Shown: positions 21,713 to 34,306 of the stretch, piece by piece
How positions within the stretch are numbered: position 1 is the stretch's first letter
Layout of the letters: each line of letters starts with the position of its first letter
Assembly (NCBI GenBank): GCA_947498765.1
Contig: CANMLG010000045.1
Span: 1-64,000 of the forward strand
Source of the DNA: an uncultured Aquimarina sp.
GTDB taxonomy: Bacteria; Bacteroidota; Bacteroidia; Flavobacteriales; Flavobacteriaceae
Direction: 5' to 3'
DNA: 64,000 nucleotides
Translations under genes and position numbers: made by a program
Notes under the pieces: generated by a model
Databases searched by the model: none
Told to the model about the DNA's origin: nothing
What the model saw: the letters and a program-made list of their open reading frames with translations, nothing else

Positions 21713-24700
21713 TTAATTCGGCGCAATCATTGGTGGTACAATATCACAACAGGACGTATCATCATTGACATCTTGGCTACCCCCTATACCTTGAGTATTT
21801 GGTGTATTTGCTAAGGTAGATAATGGTACTCCATACGTTGGTGACGATGGATTGGTATCTACAGTAGTTCCTAAATTAAATAACACACTTTGAGTGGTAG
21901 TCCCCAAATAGCCTGTAGTAATACTATTATCATTATTATTGTTGTTAGGTTGATTTAATAGTGTTGCTGAAGCATCACTTAAATCGGTTTGTTCAAAACT
22001 TAAATCTCCTTCTACGGCATCAGGACAACCATCTCCGTCGCTGTCTAAGTCTAAACTGTTAATGATTCCATCTTTATCTAGATCTAATCCTTGAGTACAA
22101 CTTGAAAAAGTAGTCAAATCCAAATAGAACCTATGTTGCATAGGGTTTAAAATAGCATCACTATTCCCATAGTAAATTTCAATTCTCTTAATTTCTTTAA
22201 AATTAGAAAATGTAACTGAAGATGGATTTATCTGACTATTACTTGATGCTGTTCCTCTTAACCCTAATGTAGGACTTACTCCGTCTGAAGGATAATTAAA
22301 CATTTCATTAGATGCATCATAAACCTCAGAAACCGAACCAGGTGTTATAACACTAGGAAGAATGACATTATCATCTACATCGTAGCCAATCACTACTGTT
22401 AAATCATCAAAACCTACTCCATCACCATCTACATCATAAAATCCAAAAGTGGCTCCAGCTATAGGTTTGGAAAAATCTAGATTCACTATCAATGGATCAT
22501 CATTTCCTGCATCATTTGCATTGATATGAATTGCATTTCCTACAGAATTTGTTATAATACCTGGTGAAATACCTGAAGTACCTGTACCGCTACCTCCAAG
22601 CAACACATCAGAAACATCTCCAGAAACACTATATGTAATGTCTAATCCTTGTCCATCTATATTGATAAAAGTGTAAGGGTTTAATGTACCTCCAACAGTC
22701 GTATTAAAATCTGACTGAAATACTCCCAAATCATATGTATCGGGGGAGGTACACCCTTCATCCACATCCAAAATACCATCATTATCGTCATCTACATCAA
22801 AAACATCAGCAATCATATCTCCATCAGAATCTAAGCAAGCATCAACAGTATTATCTAATGCAAAAGTCTCATATGTTGAATTATAATCTGGAATACCATC
22901 TCCATTAGCATCTACACTATCATTTAGTCCATCTTCTGGAGTACTATCTGTTGCATTGGGGTCTAGTTGAGCGTTAGCAGTATTGACTGTAGAAGTTACT
23001 GCCCCTCCACTACCATTTTCGACATCGGCATTTCCTAAATCTCCGTTTGTTAATGGCACTCCTGCTTCCACAGCATCTGGACAGCCGTCTCCATCGGAAT
23101 CTAAATCTAATCGATTTGGAACACCGTCTGCATCCGTATCTTGATCAAAATGAGTTAGAGTAGCACTACATGTTTTTGTAAATAAAAATTCTCTTACCTC
23201 TTCCACTGCAAATGTAGAACTTACACTCGGATCTGAATCTCCGTTATACCCTACTATTCCTTTAACTATTACTGTTGTAGCATCTATTAGTTGCTCGTCA
23301 AAAATAAGATGAATGTCTTGTGTTGAATCCAAAACAGATGTATCTCCAGTCGCAAAACCTGGAATTAAGAATCCTGCTTGGGAATATATTAATGCACCAC
23401 TAGAATCATAAACTTCTACACTATCGAACTCACCTATACCTGAAGCTGTACTACCTCCGTTATTTTGTGTACCACCATCGTTATAAAGTTCAAATTTAAT
23501 GTCCCCTGTCTGAGATGATGCAAATTCTACCGTTATATCGGTAGTATAACTAGACAAACTACTAAATGTCATTCTAGTTTGATCTAAAATACCATCAACA
23601 AGTAAACCTATATCTGTTATTGGACTTGTAGATGTTGCAGAACTTACAGAAATAATACCTGAAGCGGTACACTCTATTTGTTCCTCTGTGTCTAAAATCC
23701 CATCATTATCATCATCAATATCAAAAACATCTGCAATAGAATCTCCGTCAGAATCTAAACAAGCATCTGTATTTTTATCTAAGGCAAAAGTGGTATATGT
23801 TAATGTATATTCCGGTGTTCCATCTAGAGTTCCTGTACCACCGTTATCGTCTATACTATCCAGTAATCCATCATTATTCGTATCATCATTTCCACTATTG
23901 GTCGTTTGGTCGAAGATAAATTGAGCATTGTCCACATTAGTAGTTGTAGTCGTTACCGCTCCACCTGTTCCATTTTCTAATGTTCCTTGTCCAATTGCTG
24001 TTCTTGGCATTGCATTTGCTTCTACGGAATCAGGACAACCGTCACCATCACTATCTAAATCTAAATGATTTAATATGCCATCATCATCGTTATCTTCGGT
24101 ACAGCTTGACTTAGGATGTGCGCTAGCCACATATCCCGTTGCCAAAGTCGCGGTAATCTCACCAATCGTATTTGCGGTTGATAAGGCCGCATATTCGGTC
24201 ATTCGAATTTCATAAAATTGATAATCCCCTGCATTTTGATCAATTGTAAATTGAATAGGTGTTGTATTTGTTGGTATTTCAGTTGCTGTCAATAGCCTCC
24301 AAATAGCACCATCAAATGAACCATACAATTGAGCTCGAGAAGTGGCAGTTGTAGTAATATTATCACTAATCTGAATAGCTGATAAATTTACAAATGTTGG
24401 ATACTCTAAAGCAAATAAAGTAGTACCCTCTCCCGTACTAGGGACGGAATCAAAATTAAATGCAAGCGTATTGGCTCCATCATGTAATAATTGGATATCT
24501 CCATCGGACTGATCGTCATCGGGACTGCCAAAATCTGAAGTAATTCGTGAAGGAATAACCGCCTCTACTGCTGTAACAAAACAGCTTGGAGATTCTTCGG
24601 CATCGACCACCCCATCATTGTCATCATCTATATCGGCTATATCGCTAATGCCATCATTATCATTATCGATACAAGCGTCGAAAATGGTTGTAGTAGCGTA

Positions 24701-27700
24701 TTGTTGATAGGTTAACCTATATTCTGGCATACCGTCTTGAATTGCACCATCGGCTGCATCAAATAAACCATCATTGTTAGTATCATTTGTTGGTGAAATA
24801 AATACGAAACGTGCATTATCTACATTAGAAGTCGTAGTGTTCCCTGCTCCTCCAGTACCATTAATAACATCTCCTGTAGTTAGTCCCGTAATTTCTAAAA
24901 CTCCTGCTTCTTCCGCATCAGTACAGCCATCGCCATCGCTATCTAAATCTAAATCATTAGTAATCCCATCACCGTCAAAATCACAATTTATTATAGCAAG
25001 CTGAGCTGTTGGTATATCGTATTTGGTTACTTGCATCTCGATCCAATTAGAACCTGCTCCCCATTCTGTAACTAAATATCTCAATACATCTCCTTCTGCA
25101 TAATAATTGGGTTTTGTCAAATTTAACTGAACACCAAACCAATCGTCACAAACTATGCGCTGTTGCCTTCCGTTACAACTATTTCCGAATAAAATTTGAC
25201 CATCAGCGGCATCTGTACTAAAAGTATAATACCCTTCATCTCCTGCTTGCATTGTGTATTCAAACATTACTAAAAATGGAGTACCTGGGATTGCACCTCC
25301 TGTAACATTCCAAGTGGTGTAGTTTGCTATACTATTTAATGTAGTGATTCGTGGGTTACCTATATTTAGTCCATTAGGGCTATCATAAGTTCCATTACCA
25401 TATTCAAATTCCATTAAAGAACCAATAGTTGTGGTAGTATCATCACAGTCTTGCCTAGTATTGGCTGGGTGCTCACTTCTAAAAGCACGAACTGTCCATG
25501 TCCTGTTGGGTATTGTAGCCACTGTTAAACCACTATTAGAGGGTAAACAAGGAACAAAACATTCAACAGTATCTAAAATACCATCATTATCATCGTCAAC
25601 ATCTACCAAATCACCTACACCGTCATCATCACTATCTAAACAAGCATCTCTAGTATTGTCTAAAGCATTTGCGGCATAGAAAGAAGCATATTCTGTAGAA
25701 CCATCAACTGTACTTCCATCAATGCTATCCAATAATCCATCTCCATTACTATCGTTAGTAGCATTAGAAGTAAACGTAAATACCGCATCATCTACATTTG
25801 GTGTGGTAGTAGTTACAGCTCCACCAGTACCATTTTCTATAGTTCCTTGTCCCCTTCCTGTCGTTGGACTCACATTGGCTTCTACGGAATCTGGACAATC
25901 GTCACCATCACTATCTAAATCTAAATGATTTAATATGCCATCATCATCTAAATCTTCTGTACAGGTAGACTTGAAATACTTGGAAGCAACATAATCATTA
26001 AAATTAAAAGTGACTTCGTTTACAATACCATTTTGTGTTGTTGTACCTGCATCCCCTTGCAACCTATAAAAACTATACAAATCTGCATTTTGAGTTACAA
26101 ATACATTTACTTCATTATCAGATTCTGTTACTTGGTAGTCAAAACTTGTAGTTAGATCCATCCAATTAGTACCATCGTTTGATCCTTGTAGTGTTGCAAA
26201 TACCGTAGTATTCATAAAACTACTGGTAGACTGTAATTGGAAAATAATTTCGTTGATATTAACCGCTCTTTCAAATTCAAATTGAATAATAGTATTTCCT
26301 GTTACTGTTTGCCCATTTTGATAACGAGCTTGATTGGCTTGCGCATTAGCGGTTTCCCCGTCTACCATATTTTCGTAGGTATATGTTGTATTAAAACTAT
26401 TAATATCGGAAGTTACCGTAATCAAAGTCGTTCGATCACCCTCTGTCCATTCGGTTTCTAAAAAGAAACAACTTGGAGATTCTTCTGCATCCACAATACC
26501 ATCGTTATCATCATCGATATCGGCTAAATCTCCAATACCGTCATTGTCAAAATCGGCACAACCGTCTAGGATGTCAGATAAAGCAATTAAGTTGTAGGTA
26601 GATGTATAATCGGGTATACCATCGCCATTAGCATCTACACTATCATTTAATCCATCTTCTGGAGTTGTATCTGTACCACTAGTATCTAATTGCGCATTTG
26701 CTGTACTTGTGGTAGAAGTTACTGTTCCTCCACTACCATTTTCTATACTTGCTGTAACTAAATCTCCATTACTCAATGGTAATCCTGCTTCTACTGAATC
26801 TGGGCAACCATCGCCATCACTGTCTAAATCTAAACTATTAATAATACCATCATCATCATCATCACAAGTTGCACCTCCCATCGGAATTGCAGGACTACAT
26901 GCCAAATTACCATTACTATTAAGAATTTCTATAGACAAACTACCATTAGCTTCACCCCAATCTGTAAAAACTATCTCTACTCGAACAAAACCATCAGCAG
27001 GTATTGTAAAAGGGAGATCATAATTTCCTGAAGAAGGTACAATAACTGCATTTGGATTTGTAGTAGCTATATTTTGATAAAAAGAACCTAATGTTGCTGG
27101 TAATCTACTAAGTGTACTGCCATCTGCACCAATTACCCTAACAGCGAAACCATCATTATTTGAACTATCGACTATCCTTATAGTAGCACTGTCTCCAGCA
27201 CTACCTACACAATTTGTAAAAATAAACCAAGATTCAGAATTAGTTTCATCTTCTAAAACTGATAAAACAGATGTTCTTGTAGCGGTTGGCATTAAAGTTG
27301 GATCAATTTCCCAAAAACCATCTGCTGTAGGTAACAAGCCAAAAGAAGATGGGTCATAATTTGAATTATTATTTGGGCTGGGGGTCCATGGTCCATCACT
27401 CTCATTAAAATAAAAATAGCTATAAGGTTGATCTCCTGTAATTACTGGAACTGGGGGACATTCCACTACGTCTAAAACCCCATCATTGTCATCATCTACA
27501 TCTGCACTATTTAGTACACCATCACAATCAGAATCAGAATCGACTGTTAATGCAGTTATAGCTTCTCCCGAATTTGCATAACAGGTATTTGCTGCGTTGT
27601 AAAAAGTTGCATAATAAACCCCTGCACCTAATGCGGTAACATCACTAATTAAATTAGTATCAGTTGCGGGAATACCACTATGCCATGTGAGCGTTGTGTT

Positions 27701-30700
27701 AGCTAATCCATTACTTGCTGTGATTCCAGAAATATCTGTTGTTAAAGTAGGACATAAATTTGTCGCTGTATTTGAAGATAATATAGGTGCATCGACCCCC
27801 GCTGGACATAAATTACAACTTTGAGTTGTTACTTGTATGGCATCAATATTTAAAAAAGATTGATTTGAATTTCCTTGTACTCGAATAAAGGTATAGTTTC
27901 CTGTTAAAGACGAAGGAATAGTATATGTAATATCTTCATAGGCTGTAGTAGAAGTCCACCCATTGATTAAGGTCGAATTTGCCGTATAGTTAACCCCATC
28001 ATCACTAAAAGCTACTAATACACCATCTTGTCGTGTATCAATATAACGAGCCGTAATATTTAGCAAAGCTCCACCTGTGAAAGCTGTATCATAAGTAAAA
28101 ATCGAAGCTCTATTTGTGGCAATAGAATTATCAAAAACAGCTACTCCTGTTCCATCTGGAGCCCCATCTCCTTCTCCAGCACCAGATAAACCTCCTGTAT
28201 TTCCTGTTGCATATTGCGATTCACTAAGAATTCCGAATTCACAACCATGAACTCCTATGGCTGGAATCATTGCTGGCAGTGTAACTTCTTCGCTAGCTAC
28301 TGTAATATCATAAGTTCCGTCAGCACTACTATTATTAAACAAGTTTGGCAAACTAGATGTAGTGGCTGTTTGCGTATTGGTTAATACTGCGGTATAATTA
28401 CCATCAGGCACTACAGGTATTCGGTATGATCCATCTGTTTCTACTGGGGCACTAAAAACTACTGCTCCACCCTGGATAATATTTACGAACAAGCCTGTTG
28501 GTAAACCGGTTGCGCTTTCTGTTCCGTTTTTAATATTATCGTTGAATATACCTCCTGAACTATTTCCTGCTCCATCATCAAAGAAAATTTCTCCTACATA
28601 CATGGTACATCCTGTAGTTTTTACTTCTACCGAATCAAATAATAACAATGAAGAACTTCCTCCTGCTGGAGATAATCTTACCCTATCATAGCTACCTGTT
28701 AACGTTTCTGGTATTGTGTATATGATTTCATCGTAAACTCCTAATGTTTGAGAAGCTGGTGTAATTTCTGAACTAGCAGCTGTCCATGTACTGCCATCGT
28801 CTGAAAATTCTAAACTAAATCCTCTAGGAAAGGAATTTGACCAACGTCTCACTTTCATTATAACTTCAGCTCCTCCAGTAAAAGTAGTATCATAAGTAAG
28901 TATAGATCTAGTTCCGCCATTAATACTTACTCTATTGGCTACGATATCTGTTGCTGTATCTACAATATCTGGCGCTCCTATCACCCCTGTAGCAGAACCC
29001 CAAGTAGGTTGCGCATTCCCCACTGCAGATGTAGCAAATTGAGTACTTATAAACTCCCCATTAAAACATACAATTCTCCAAAGCGCATCGACACCATTAT
29101 CGGGATAATCTGCTATCACGTCCGTGATTCCTGCATTGATCGGTCCAAAATTATTATCATCTGTATCAACGGCGTTATCTAAACCATCATTGTCATCATC
29201 ACTTCCTGATAATGTAATTCCAGCTTCTGTGGTATCATCCGTTTGCGCGTTGTCCGAATCTGTATCTAAATAATCTGGCGTTACATCCTCATCTGTATCT
29301 ACAGGTGTAAGTCCGTTTGTTACTACGTAAGCAGAGTTTAATCCATTATTAGCTAAATAAGTAGCATTGGTATCGTTAGCTGGCACTATATAACCCACAG
29401 ATGTTTGCGCCTCTACATTGTCTGGAATACCATCTCCATCAGCATCTAGATCTAATTGATCTGGAACATTATCCATATCTAAATCACATACTGGTGGAAC
29501 TGCTGCTGAAATTTGTAATAAATCCAAATATAAAAACGATACAGTGTCTGTACTGTTTTGTTTTATAGCCATAAATCTTATGCGATCAAATTCTTGCGTT
29601 GTCGTAAATTCTAGTTCATATCTTTGCCAATCTAAATTTGTAGCATTAATCTCATTATTGACATCTACAGTTCCTAAAATTTCTGTTACATTACCAGCGG
29701 TGATTCCTGCTATTTGTACTCGACCCGGTGAAAAAAACGGAACATTGATAAGGTAACCTGAGTAGAAACTTAAATCATAGGTACCAGCGGGTAAAGGAAC
29801 ATCTAGAGTGTTTAAAGCAATTTCTCCTGATGTTGCAGTATCACTATGTATTCCTAACCAATTTTGCCCATCAAAACCAGAAGGTAATTCAGATGATGCT
29901 CCCCAAGAACTTGCTGGTCTAGCCGAATCACAAGTTCCTGGATCAGCTACCAATAATTGCCCTCCTGTGGCACCTGCGGTTGACCAACCCGTTGCAAATT
30001 GTATCGTTGAGTTTGTAGATAAATTAGGACATGCTGTATACTCTTCCATGCTAGCATTTACAAGGTAATTGAAAGTAGGGCATTCTACCTCATCTAATAT
30101 ACCATCGTTATCATCGTCGATATCTGTAATATCAGGTACGCCATCACCATCAGTGTCGGTACAATTTTCTACTGTAGCATCTAAATAATCATCAGTAGGG
30201 TTTTGAGTTGTTTGACTTCCGCCAGGTCCATCCAAAGGCACTCCAGTACCGTCTACATCTCCTTCATCGGCATCTGCTAGGTTATTGCTTGAAGTAAGGC
30301 CTGCTACAACAAAACTTCCTGAAGCTTCTACGGCATCAGGACAGCCATCACCATCACTATCTAAATCAAACTGATCTGCGACACCGTCATTATCTGTATC
30401 AAATCTAGTACAATCACTTACATTTATTCTAAAATTATCAAAAGACACACGACCTTGACCACTTTGATCTTCCGCTGAATAAATAAACATACGTATTGTA
30501 TATGTTTCATTAGGTATCAACTGATAAAATGGAAAAATATCTAGCTCTTCGTATTGAAAAAAGTTTGGATCTGTTGGAGGCAACAACGCATCATCTGCAG
30601 AATTTGTAAAACTTGTTCCATCAGCTCTTCTAACGGTGGTTTTTCCGGGTACCAACACTGTCGATGTTGTAAAATTATCGGTGCTTATTTCTATTTGGTA

Positions 30701-31366
30701 TGAAAAATCTACCAACATCGGCACTATAAAATCTGCTGGGTCTGTAAAGCTTTGTCGTAAATCTATTCCGCGTGGTTCATAAACCCCTGGCACAGATGTA
30801 GGCACATCTTGTATGTTTGAAGAGCGTAAAATAACTGTCCTATCACTACGCATCGTAAATGAGAATTCTAAATAATCATTATTCAATTTTGCATTGGCTG
30901 CACTTGTTTCAGTTGCACCGCTTACATAATAATAACCCGATTGTACTACAACATTTACTGCAGGGTCTGACGAAGACAAATCTGTTAACCCTACCCCTAT
31001 ACCAGTATTAGAAACTGTTAGTTGCGCAAATTCTGTAGGTAAACCTACAGAAGCGTCAAATCTTGAAGGCTCATACCTATCTACTTTAGGATCACCTGTG
31101 TTAAAATTGGTCCGGGAGTTTACTTCTGTTCCCGAAAAAATATTAGGATCCCAGATTAAACCCACATTTGTGGCTCCTGTCAAATCACAATCACTCTCTA
31201 ACGTATCTAATATTCCATCATTATCATCATCTAAATCGAATTGATCTAATACCGTATCTCCGTCGGTATCTTGGGCGTAAATTGTTCCAGCTACACACAA
31301 CATAGAAACTACTAGAATGAGTGAGAATTTTTTATAAAAAAATGAGGTTTGAGTAATTTTATCCAT
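21713..31366 (-). CDS. Giant TSP3-repeat multidomain surface protein B, about 3217 aa
   Basis: The frame is open to a Met at 31390, but the Met at 31366 is preferred because [10 protein letters not shown] then aligns with MKKITSTSFF of gene E and both ATGs follow GATT. The signal peptide ends near GTIYAQ. A ~240-residue module shared with E follows (about residues 57-317), then SdrD-B-like and carbohydrate-binding-like beta modules. Discoidin-like modules lie near residues 1630-1800 and 2260-2420, separated by TSP3-like DDDNDGILD and DSDGDGCPD loops (about seven of the latter). The last ~110 residues nearly match those of A and end [16 protein letters not shown], with no T9SS sorting domain after PN. 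The protein is very acidic. A secreted, calcium-binding, adhesin-like role is inferred; ligand and anchoring are unknown. Confidence 0.88.
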   Translation of the reverse strand: MDKITQTSFFYKKFSLILVVSMLCVAGTIYAQDTDGDTVLDQFDLDDDNDGILDTLESDCDLTGATNVGLIWDPNIFSGTEVNSRTNFNTGDPKVDRYEPSRFDASVGLPTEFAQLTVSNTGIGVGLTDLSSSDPAVNVVVQSGYYYVSGATETSAANAKLNNDYLEFSFTMRSDRTVILRSSNIQDVPTSVPGVYEPRGIDLRQSFTDPADFIVPMLVDFSYQIEISTDNFTTSTVLVPGKTTVRRADGTSFTNSADDALLPPTDPNFFQYEELDIFPFYQLIPNETYTIRMFIYSAEDQSGQGRVSFDNFRINVSDCTRFDTDNDGVADQFDLDSDGDGCPDAVEASGSFVVAGLTSSNNLADADEGDVDGTGVPLDGPGGSQTTQNPTDDYLDATVENCTDTDGDGVPDITDIDDDNDGILDEVECPTFNYLVNASMEEYTACPNLSTNSTIQFATGWSTAGATGGQLLVADPGTCDSARPASSWGASSELPSGFDGQNWLGIHSDTATSGEIALNTLDVPLPAGTYDLSFYSGYLINVPFFSPGRVQIAGITAGNVTEILGTVDVNNEINATNLDWQRYELEFTTTQEFDRIRFMAIKQNSTDTVSFLYLDLLQISAAVPPVCDLDMDNVPDQLDLDADGDGIPDNVEAQTSVGYIVPANDTNATYLANNGLNSAYVVTNGLTPVDTDEDVTPDYLDTDSDNAQTDDTTEAGITLSGSDDDNDGLDNAVDTDDNNFGPINAGITDVIADYPDNGVDALWRIVCFNGEFISTQFATSAVGNAQPTWGSATGVIGAPDIVDTATDIVANRVSINGGTRSILTYDTTFTGGAEVIMKVRRWSNSFPRGFSLEFSDDGSTWTAASSEITPASQTLGVYDEIIYTIPETLTGSYDRVRLSPAGGSSSLLLFDSVEVKTTGCTMYVGEIFFDDGAGNSSGGIFNDNIKNGTESATGLPTGLFVNIIQGGAVVFSAPVETDGSYRIPVVPDGNYTAVLTNTQTATTSSLPNLFNNSSADGTYDITVASEEVTLPAMIPAIGVHGCEFGILSESQYATGNTGGLSGAGEGDGAPDGTGVAVFDNSIATNRASIFTYDTAFTGGALLNITARYIDTRQDGVLVAFSDDGVNYTANSTLINGWTSTTAYEDITYTIPSSLTGNYTFIRVQGNSNQSFLNIDAIQVTTQSCNLCPAGVDAPILSSNTATNLCPTLTTDISGITASNGLANTTLTWHSGIPATDTNLISDVTALGAGVYYATFYNAANTCYANSGEAITALTVDSDSDCDGVLNSADVDDDNDGVLDVVECPPVPVITGDQPYSYFYFNESDGPWTPSPNNNSNYDPSSFGLLPTADGFWEIDPTLMPTATRTSVLSVLEDETNSESWFIFTNCVGSAGDSATIRIVDSSNNDGFAVRVIGADGSTLSRLPATLGSFYQNIATTNPNAVIVPSSGNYDLPFTIPADGFVRVEIVFTDWGEANGSLSIEILNSNGNLACSPAIPMGGATCDDDDDGIINSLDLDSDGDGCPDSVEAGLPLSNGDLVTASIENGSGGTVTSTTSTANAQLDTSGTDTTPEDGLNDSVDANGDGIPDYTSTYNLIALSDILDGCADFDNDGIGDLADIDDDNDGIVDAEESPSCFFLETEWTEGDRTTLITVTSDINSFNTTYTYENMVDGETANAQANQARYQNGQTVTGNTIIQFEFERAVNINEIIFQLQSTSSFMNTTVFATLQGSNDGTNWMDLTTSFDYQVTESDNEVNVFVTQNADLYSFYRLQGDAGTTTQNGIVNEVTFNFNDYVASKYFKSTCTEDLDDDGILNHLDLDSDGDDCPDSVEANVSPTTGRGQGTIENGTGGAVTTTTPNVDDAVFTFTSNATNDSNGDGLLDSIDGSTVDGSTEYASFYAANALDNTRDACLDSDDDGVGDLVDVDDDNDGILDTVECFVPCLPSNSGLTVATIPNRTWTVRAFRSEHPANTRQDCDDTTTTIGSLMEFEYGNGTYDSPNGLNIGNPRITTLNSIANYTTWNVTGGAIPGTPFLVMFEYTMQAGDEGYYTFSTDAADGQILFGNSCNGRQQRIVCDDWFGVQLNLTKPNYYAEGDVLRYLVTEWGAGSNWIEMQVTKYDIPTAQLAIINCDFDGDGITNDLDLDSDGDGCTDAEEAGVLEITGLTTGDVINGTGGAGNTTTSNVDNARFVFISPTNDTNNDGLFDAADGAIQDGMPEYRLTYQQYATTTIFDACIDNDNDGISDIADIDDDNDGVVDAEESPSCFVTAVEAVIPSRITSDFGSPDDDQSDGDIQLLHDGANTLAFNFDSVPSTGEGTTLFALEYPTFVNLSAIQISDNITTTATSRAQLYGSFDGAIWRLLTATEIPTNTTPIQFTIDQNAGDYQFYEIRMTEYAALSTANTIGEITATLATGYVASAHPKSSCTEDNDDDGILNHLDLDSDGDGCPDSVEANAMPRTAIGQGTLENGTGGAVTTTTTNVDNAQFIFDQTTNSGNDDTNNDGLLDSIDDNGGTGTLDGTPEYTLTYTTFALDKNTDACLDSDGDSIADVFDIDDDNDGILDTEEQIECTASGIISVSSATSTSPITDIGLLVDGILDQTRMTFSSLSSYTTDITVEFASSQTGDIKFELYNDGGTQNNGGSTASGIGEFDSVEVYDSSGALIYSQAGFLIPGFATGDTSVLDSTQDIHLIFDEQLIDATTVIVKGIVGYNGDSDPSVSSTFAVEEVREFLFTKTCSATLTHFDQDTDADGVPNRLDLDSDGDGCPDAVEAGVPLTNGDLGNADVENGSGGAVTSTVNTANAQLDPNATDSTPEDGLNDSVDANGDGIPDYNSTYETFALDNTVDACLDSDGDMIADVFDVDDDNDGILDVDEGCTSPDTYDLGVFQSDFNTTVGGTLNPYTFINIDGQGLDITYSVSGDVSDVLLGGSGTGTSGISPGIITNSVGNAIHINANDAGNDDPLIVNLDFSKPIAGATFGFYDVDGDGVGFDDLTVVIGYDVDDNVILPSVITPGSVSEVYDASNEMFNYPSDGVSPTLGLRGTASSNSQINPSSVTFSNFKEIKRIEIYYGNSDAILNPMQHRFYLDLTTFSSCTQGLDLDKDGIINSLDLDSDGDGCPDAVEGDLSFEQTDLSDASATLLNQPNNNNNDNSITTGYLGTTTQSVLFNLGTTVDTNPSSPTYGVPLSTLANTPNTQGIGGSQDVNDDTSCCDIVPPMIAPN

Positions 31367-31670
31367 AATCAATTTAATTTTAAAAAACATAACATGCTCT
31401 AAAGCAGATTTTTAGAATATTAAATTACAATTCTTTAAAAATATAATTAACTGATTTACAGTATTTTAGATAAAAAGATGATTTTAATAGATAAAATACC
31501 CATTTTAACGATAAAAAACATTGACATTTATAGCATATAGTTTTTGAACAGTCTTTTTTTCTATTTTTCACAAAGAGAGAGACTTACTAATATCAAAAAA
31601 CACGGTTCTTATATACTTAAAATTTAAATATATAATGATAATTCTAGGGTAAAGATTTTAAACGTTTAAA
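31367..31670. other. 304-bp AT-rich spacer between genes C and B
   Basis: No gene was seen. The sequence is very AT-rich and lacks the 18-bp motif found in the next two spacers, although a loosely related gagagagact stands near 31575. It presumably holds the promoter and leader of gene B. Confidence 0.4.
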
Positions 31671-34216
31671 TTAATTAGGCATAATAATTAAAGGTACAAT
31701 TTGACAACAATCCGCATCGGTTGTAGCGTTTTGACTTTCCCCTAAACTTTGTTGTACTGCAACAACTGTATTTCCATCAACTAGGGTTACGCTACCTGTA
31801 CTATCTACAATACCATCAGCAACAGGGTCTGCACTAGTAATTACTCCTGTTAAATTTTCTTGAATGGATTGCCCTGAAGGGGTTCCAACATTCCCACCAT
31901 CCATATTAGATGTTAACAATACAGGCTGAATAATTGCATCTCCTCCTTCAACAGCATCAGGACAACCATCACCATCACTATCTAAATCGAGATAATTAGG
32001 AATCGTATCTAAATCTGTATCTGTAGTCCCTTCAATTATATCTAAAATTCCGTCATTATCATCATCTACATCTACTAAGTCACTAACACCATCTCCATCA
32101 CTATCAAGTAAAGGAGGACAATTACTTAACACATAACTCCCTGTTGTTCCACATATTGTAGAACAATCTGGAGTCGAAACTTCATAAAAAATAGTTTGTC
32201 CATTAATAGGAAGCACTGGTGGTTCTGGAAGTAAATAACTCATTCCTCCATCACCTGAATAACGTACAACTGCATTACCACAAACGGTTGTTATAGTCGT
32301 TTCACAATTCGTAGCATTAGGCAAAATAAAATCTGTTCCTGCTGCTGGTGCATTACATACACGAAGGCCTGTAACCAAATTTGGTCCATTAGGATTACTG
32401 GTAGTTGTTATTGGGGCACTTGGCACTACTGATGGTGTAGAAATATTAACGGCATCTACAATGGAGTATTCGGTAAAATTGATATCAACTCCAGGGGGTA
32501 AGAAGTAATTTACTTTTAAAAGCACATAATTTAATACTCCTTCAGCAGCTCCTCCATTATCTAAAAAAGAATCATAAATGCATAGTTCCCAAGTTCCTTG
32601 TGCTGATGTGCTCGAATTAATTCCTCCAAGATTAATTTCTGCCGAAGAAACCGGAGGTATAAGTACTGTTCCTGATCCAACCTCTCCTGGGCCTCCTCCA
32701 AAACAGGTATTGTTCCCAACTACCCCTGCTGGTCCAGTAGGGCATCCTCCGTTTGTTGCCCAAAATGGGGTGCAAAATGGTCCTTCTGTTGATGGTATGG
32801 GTGTTTTTATATTAGCAACGGCTTCACAAATCCAACTATTTCCAAAAGGAGGACCCGAAGAAAATCGAAATTGATATTCGAAATTTTCGGCTATGGCTCC
32901 TGCATCCACACTTGATAAATTCAAACTTAAACAGGTTTCTGCTGAAGCGTTATACGTTGCCACGACTGTTACATCTGCAGCTGTCCCTGTAGGAGGTAAA
33001 GTTGCTTCGGTTCCCCCTTGACCTATATTTCCCTGATTCAATTCATCTGAAGTTTTACAATACAATCTTGCCGTAAATACCTGATCTTCGAAACTACAAG
33101 CAGCTATTCCTCCCCCTACACTTAATGTATGTATATAGATCAATGCCGAAGCAGGGTCATCGGCAGTACCAAACACGCCATCTACTCCAACGGTCGAAGC
33201 TCCATTACTTGCTATAGGCGTTCCGTTTTGTAACCATTCTATATAATAATCTTGTCCCTCAATTCCAGTGTCAACTTCTGCCGTTAAAGTAACCGTATCC
33301 GATCCACAAGCATCATTTTCTACAGTAGCTTTTACGATTTTCGGACAAAATGCACAGGTGTAACCAGGACTTGATATCGTAAACACACAGCCTGAGTTGA
33401 TATTATCTCCCAATATCGTAATATTATATGCAGAACCATCAGGAATATCATTGATAAAAATACTCCCTGAGGCTACTACATTTGGGTCATCTCCTGCTAT
33501 GACTCCAACATCAGTATTAACCGTATAAGTGCCTGCTCCTTGCCCTCCATTACTGAATACGACTTCTACATTATAATTTCCTGTTGTCCCTACATTCGAA
33601 CAGTCCTGATCGGCTGTTGCTAATAATAACTCGCAGGGAGCAGGTACCCAATGAGGTGCAAAACAAGGTTCTGAAACTAAAGAACAAGTTCCCGATACCG
33701 TGACATCATAACATAATTCATAAGTAGTACTAGGAGCTACTTGCCAAACAGGCCTACCCATATTTGCTGGAAGATTAGGCTCATTAGTTACTCTTCCCGT
33801 AGCTGTGACTGGTGAACACCCATTAAAAAACTGCCAATTATTGATGTTAGACACAGTACAACCAGCATTAGTAGTTGGTGTTGCCCCTAAAAAACTAATA
33901 AAATTCTCTTCCAACACTGCTGGAGTAGTAAATGTCGCACAAAAGGTCACCGTATCCCCCGAAGTTACCACCTCAAAAACATCTGGGTGACACAATTGAT
34001 CTGTACCTACTCCATCAACATTATTAAAAACACTAATCTGATCTGTTATTGGCGCCGTACCACAAGTAGCTGTTGCACAAGATCTGCATGGATCTGTTGG
34101 TGGCATTATAACTGCATCTAAAAAAATATTCCAGTTGTTGCCTGCGTATAATGTACCATTAATAATATACAAAATAGAACTACTATTTTATAACTCGAAT
34201 CGTAGTATTGCCTCAT
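31671..34216 (-). CDS. TSP3/P-domain-like surface protein C, interrupted by a frameshift after its signal peptide
   Basis: The long frame (34172-31671) has only a TTG start, no signal peptide, and begins just after a stop. In another frame an ATG at 34216 encodes MRQYYDSSYKIVVLFC..., a textbook signal peptide ending near HYTQA. That frame stops at a 7-T tract in the coding strand (34120-34126). One extra T there would join it to the long frame as ...TTGIFFLDAVIMPP. The gene is therefore read as one protein of about 848 residues, split by a homopolymer indel. The long part is cysteine-rich. Beta modules follow, including a proprotein-convertase P-domain-like stretch, then one TSP3 pair and the family ending CCQIVPLIIMPN-stop. 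An assembly error, phase variation, ribosomal slippage or a real pseudogene remain possible. Confidence 0.75.
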
Positions 34217-34306
34217 ATCCAATAATTATTACTAAATATATAAAAGTTAAGTTATTAAAAAAAAACATAATGATGTGAAAATCAATATTTTAAAGTAAAA
34301 TTAAAT

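Noticed and set aside
8536..31366. CRISPR-like array suggested by many short, evenly repeated motifs
   Set aside because: The repeats are in-frame protein-coding loops with variable spacing and coding spacers. No cas gene is in the window.
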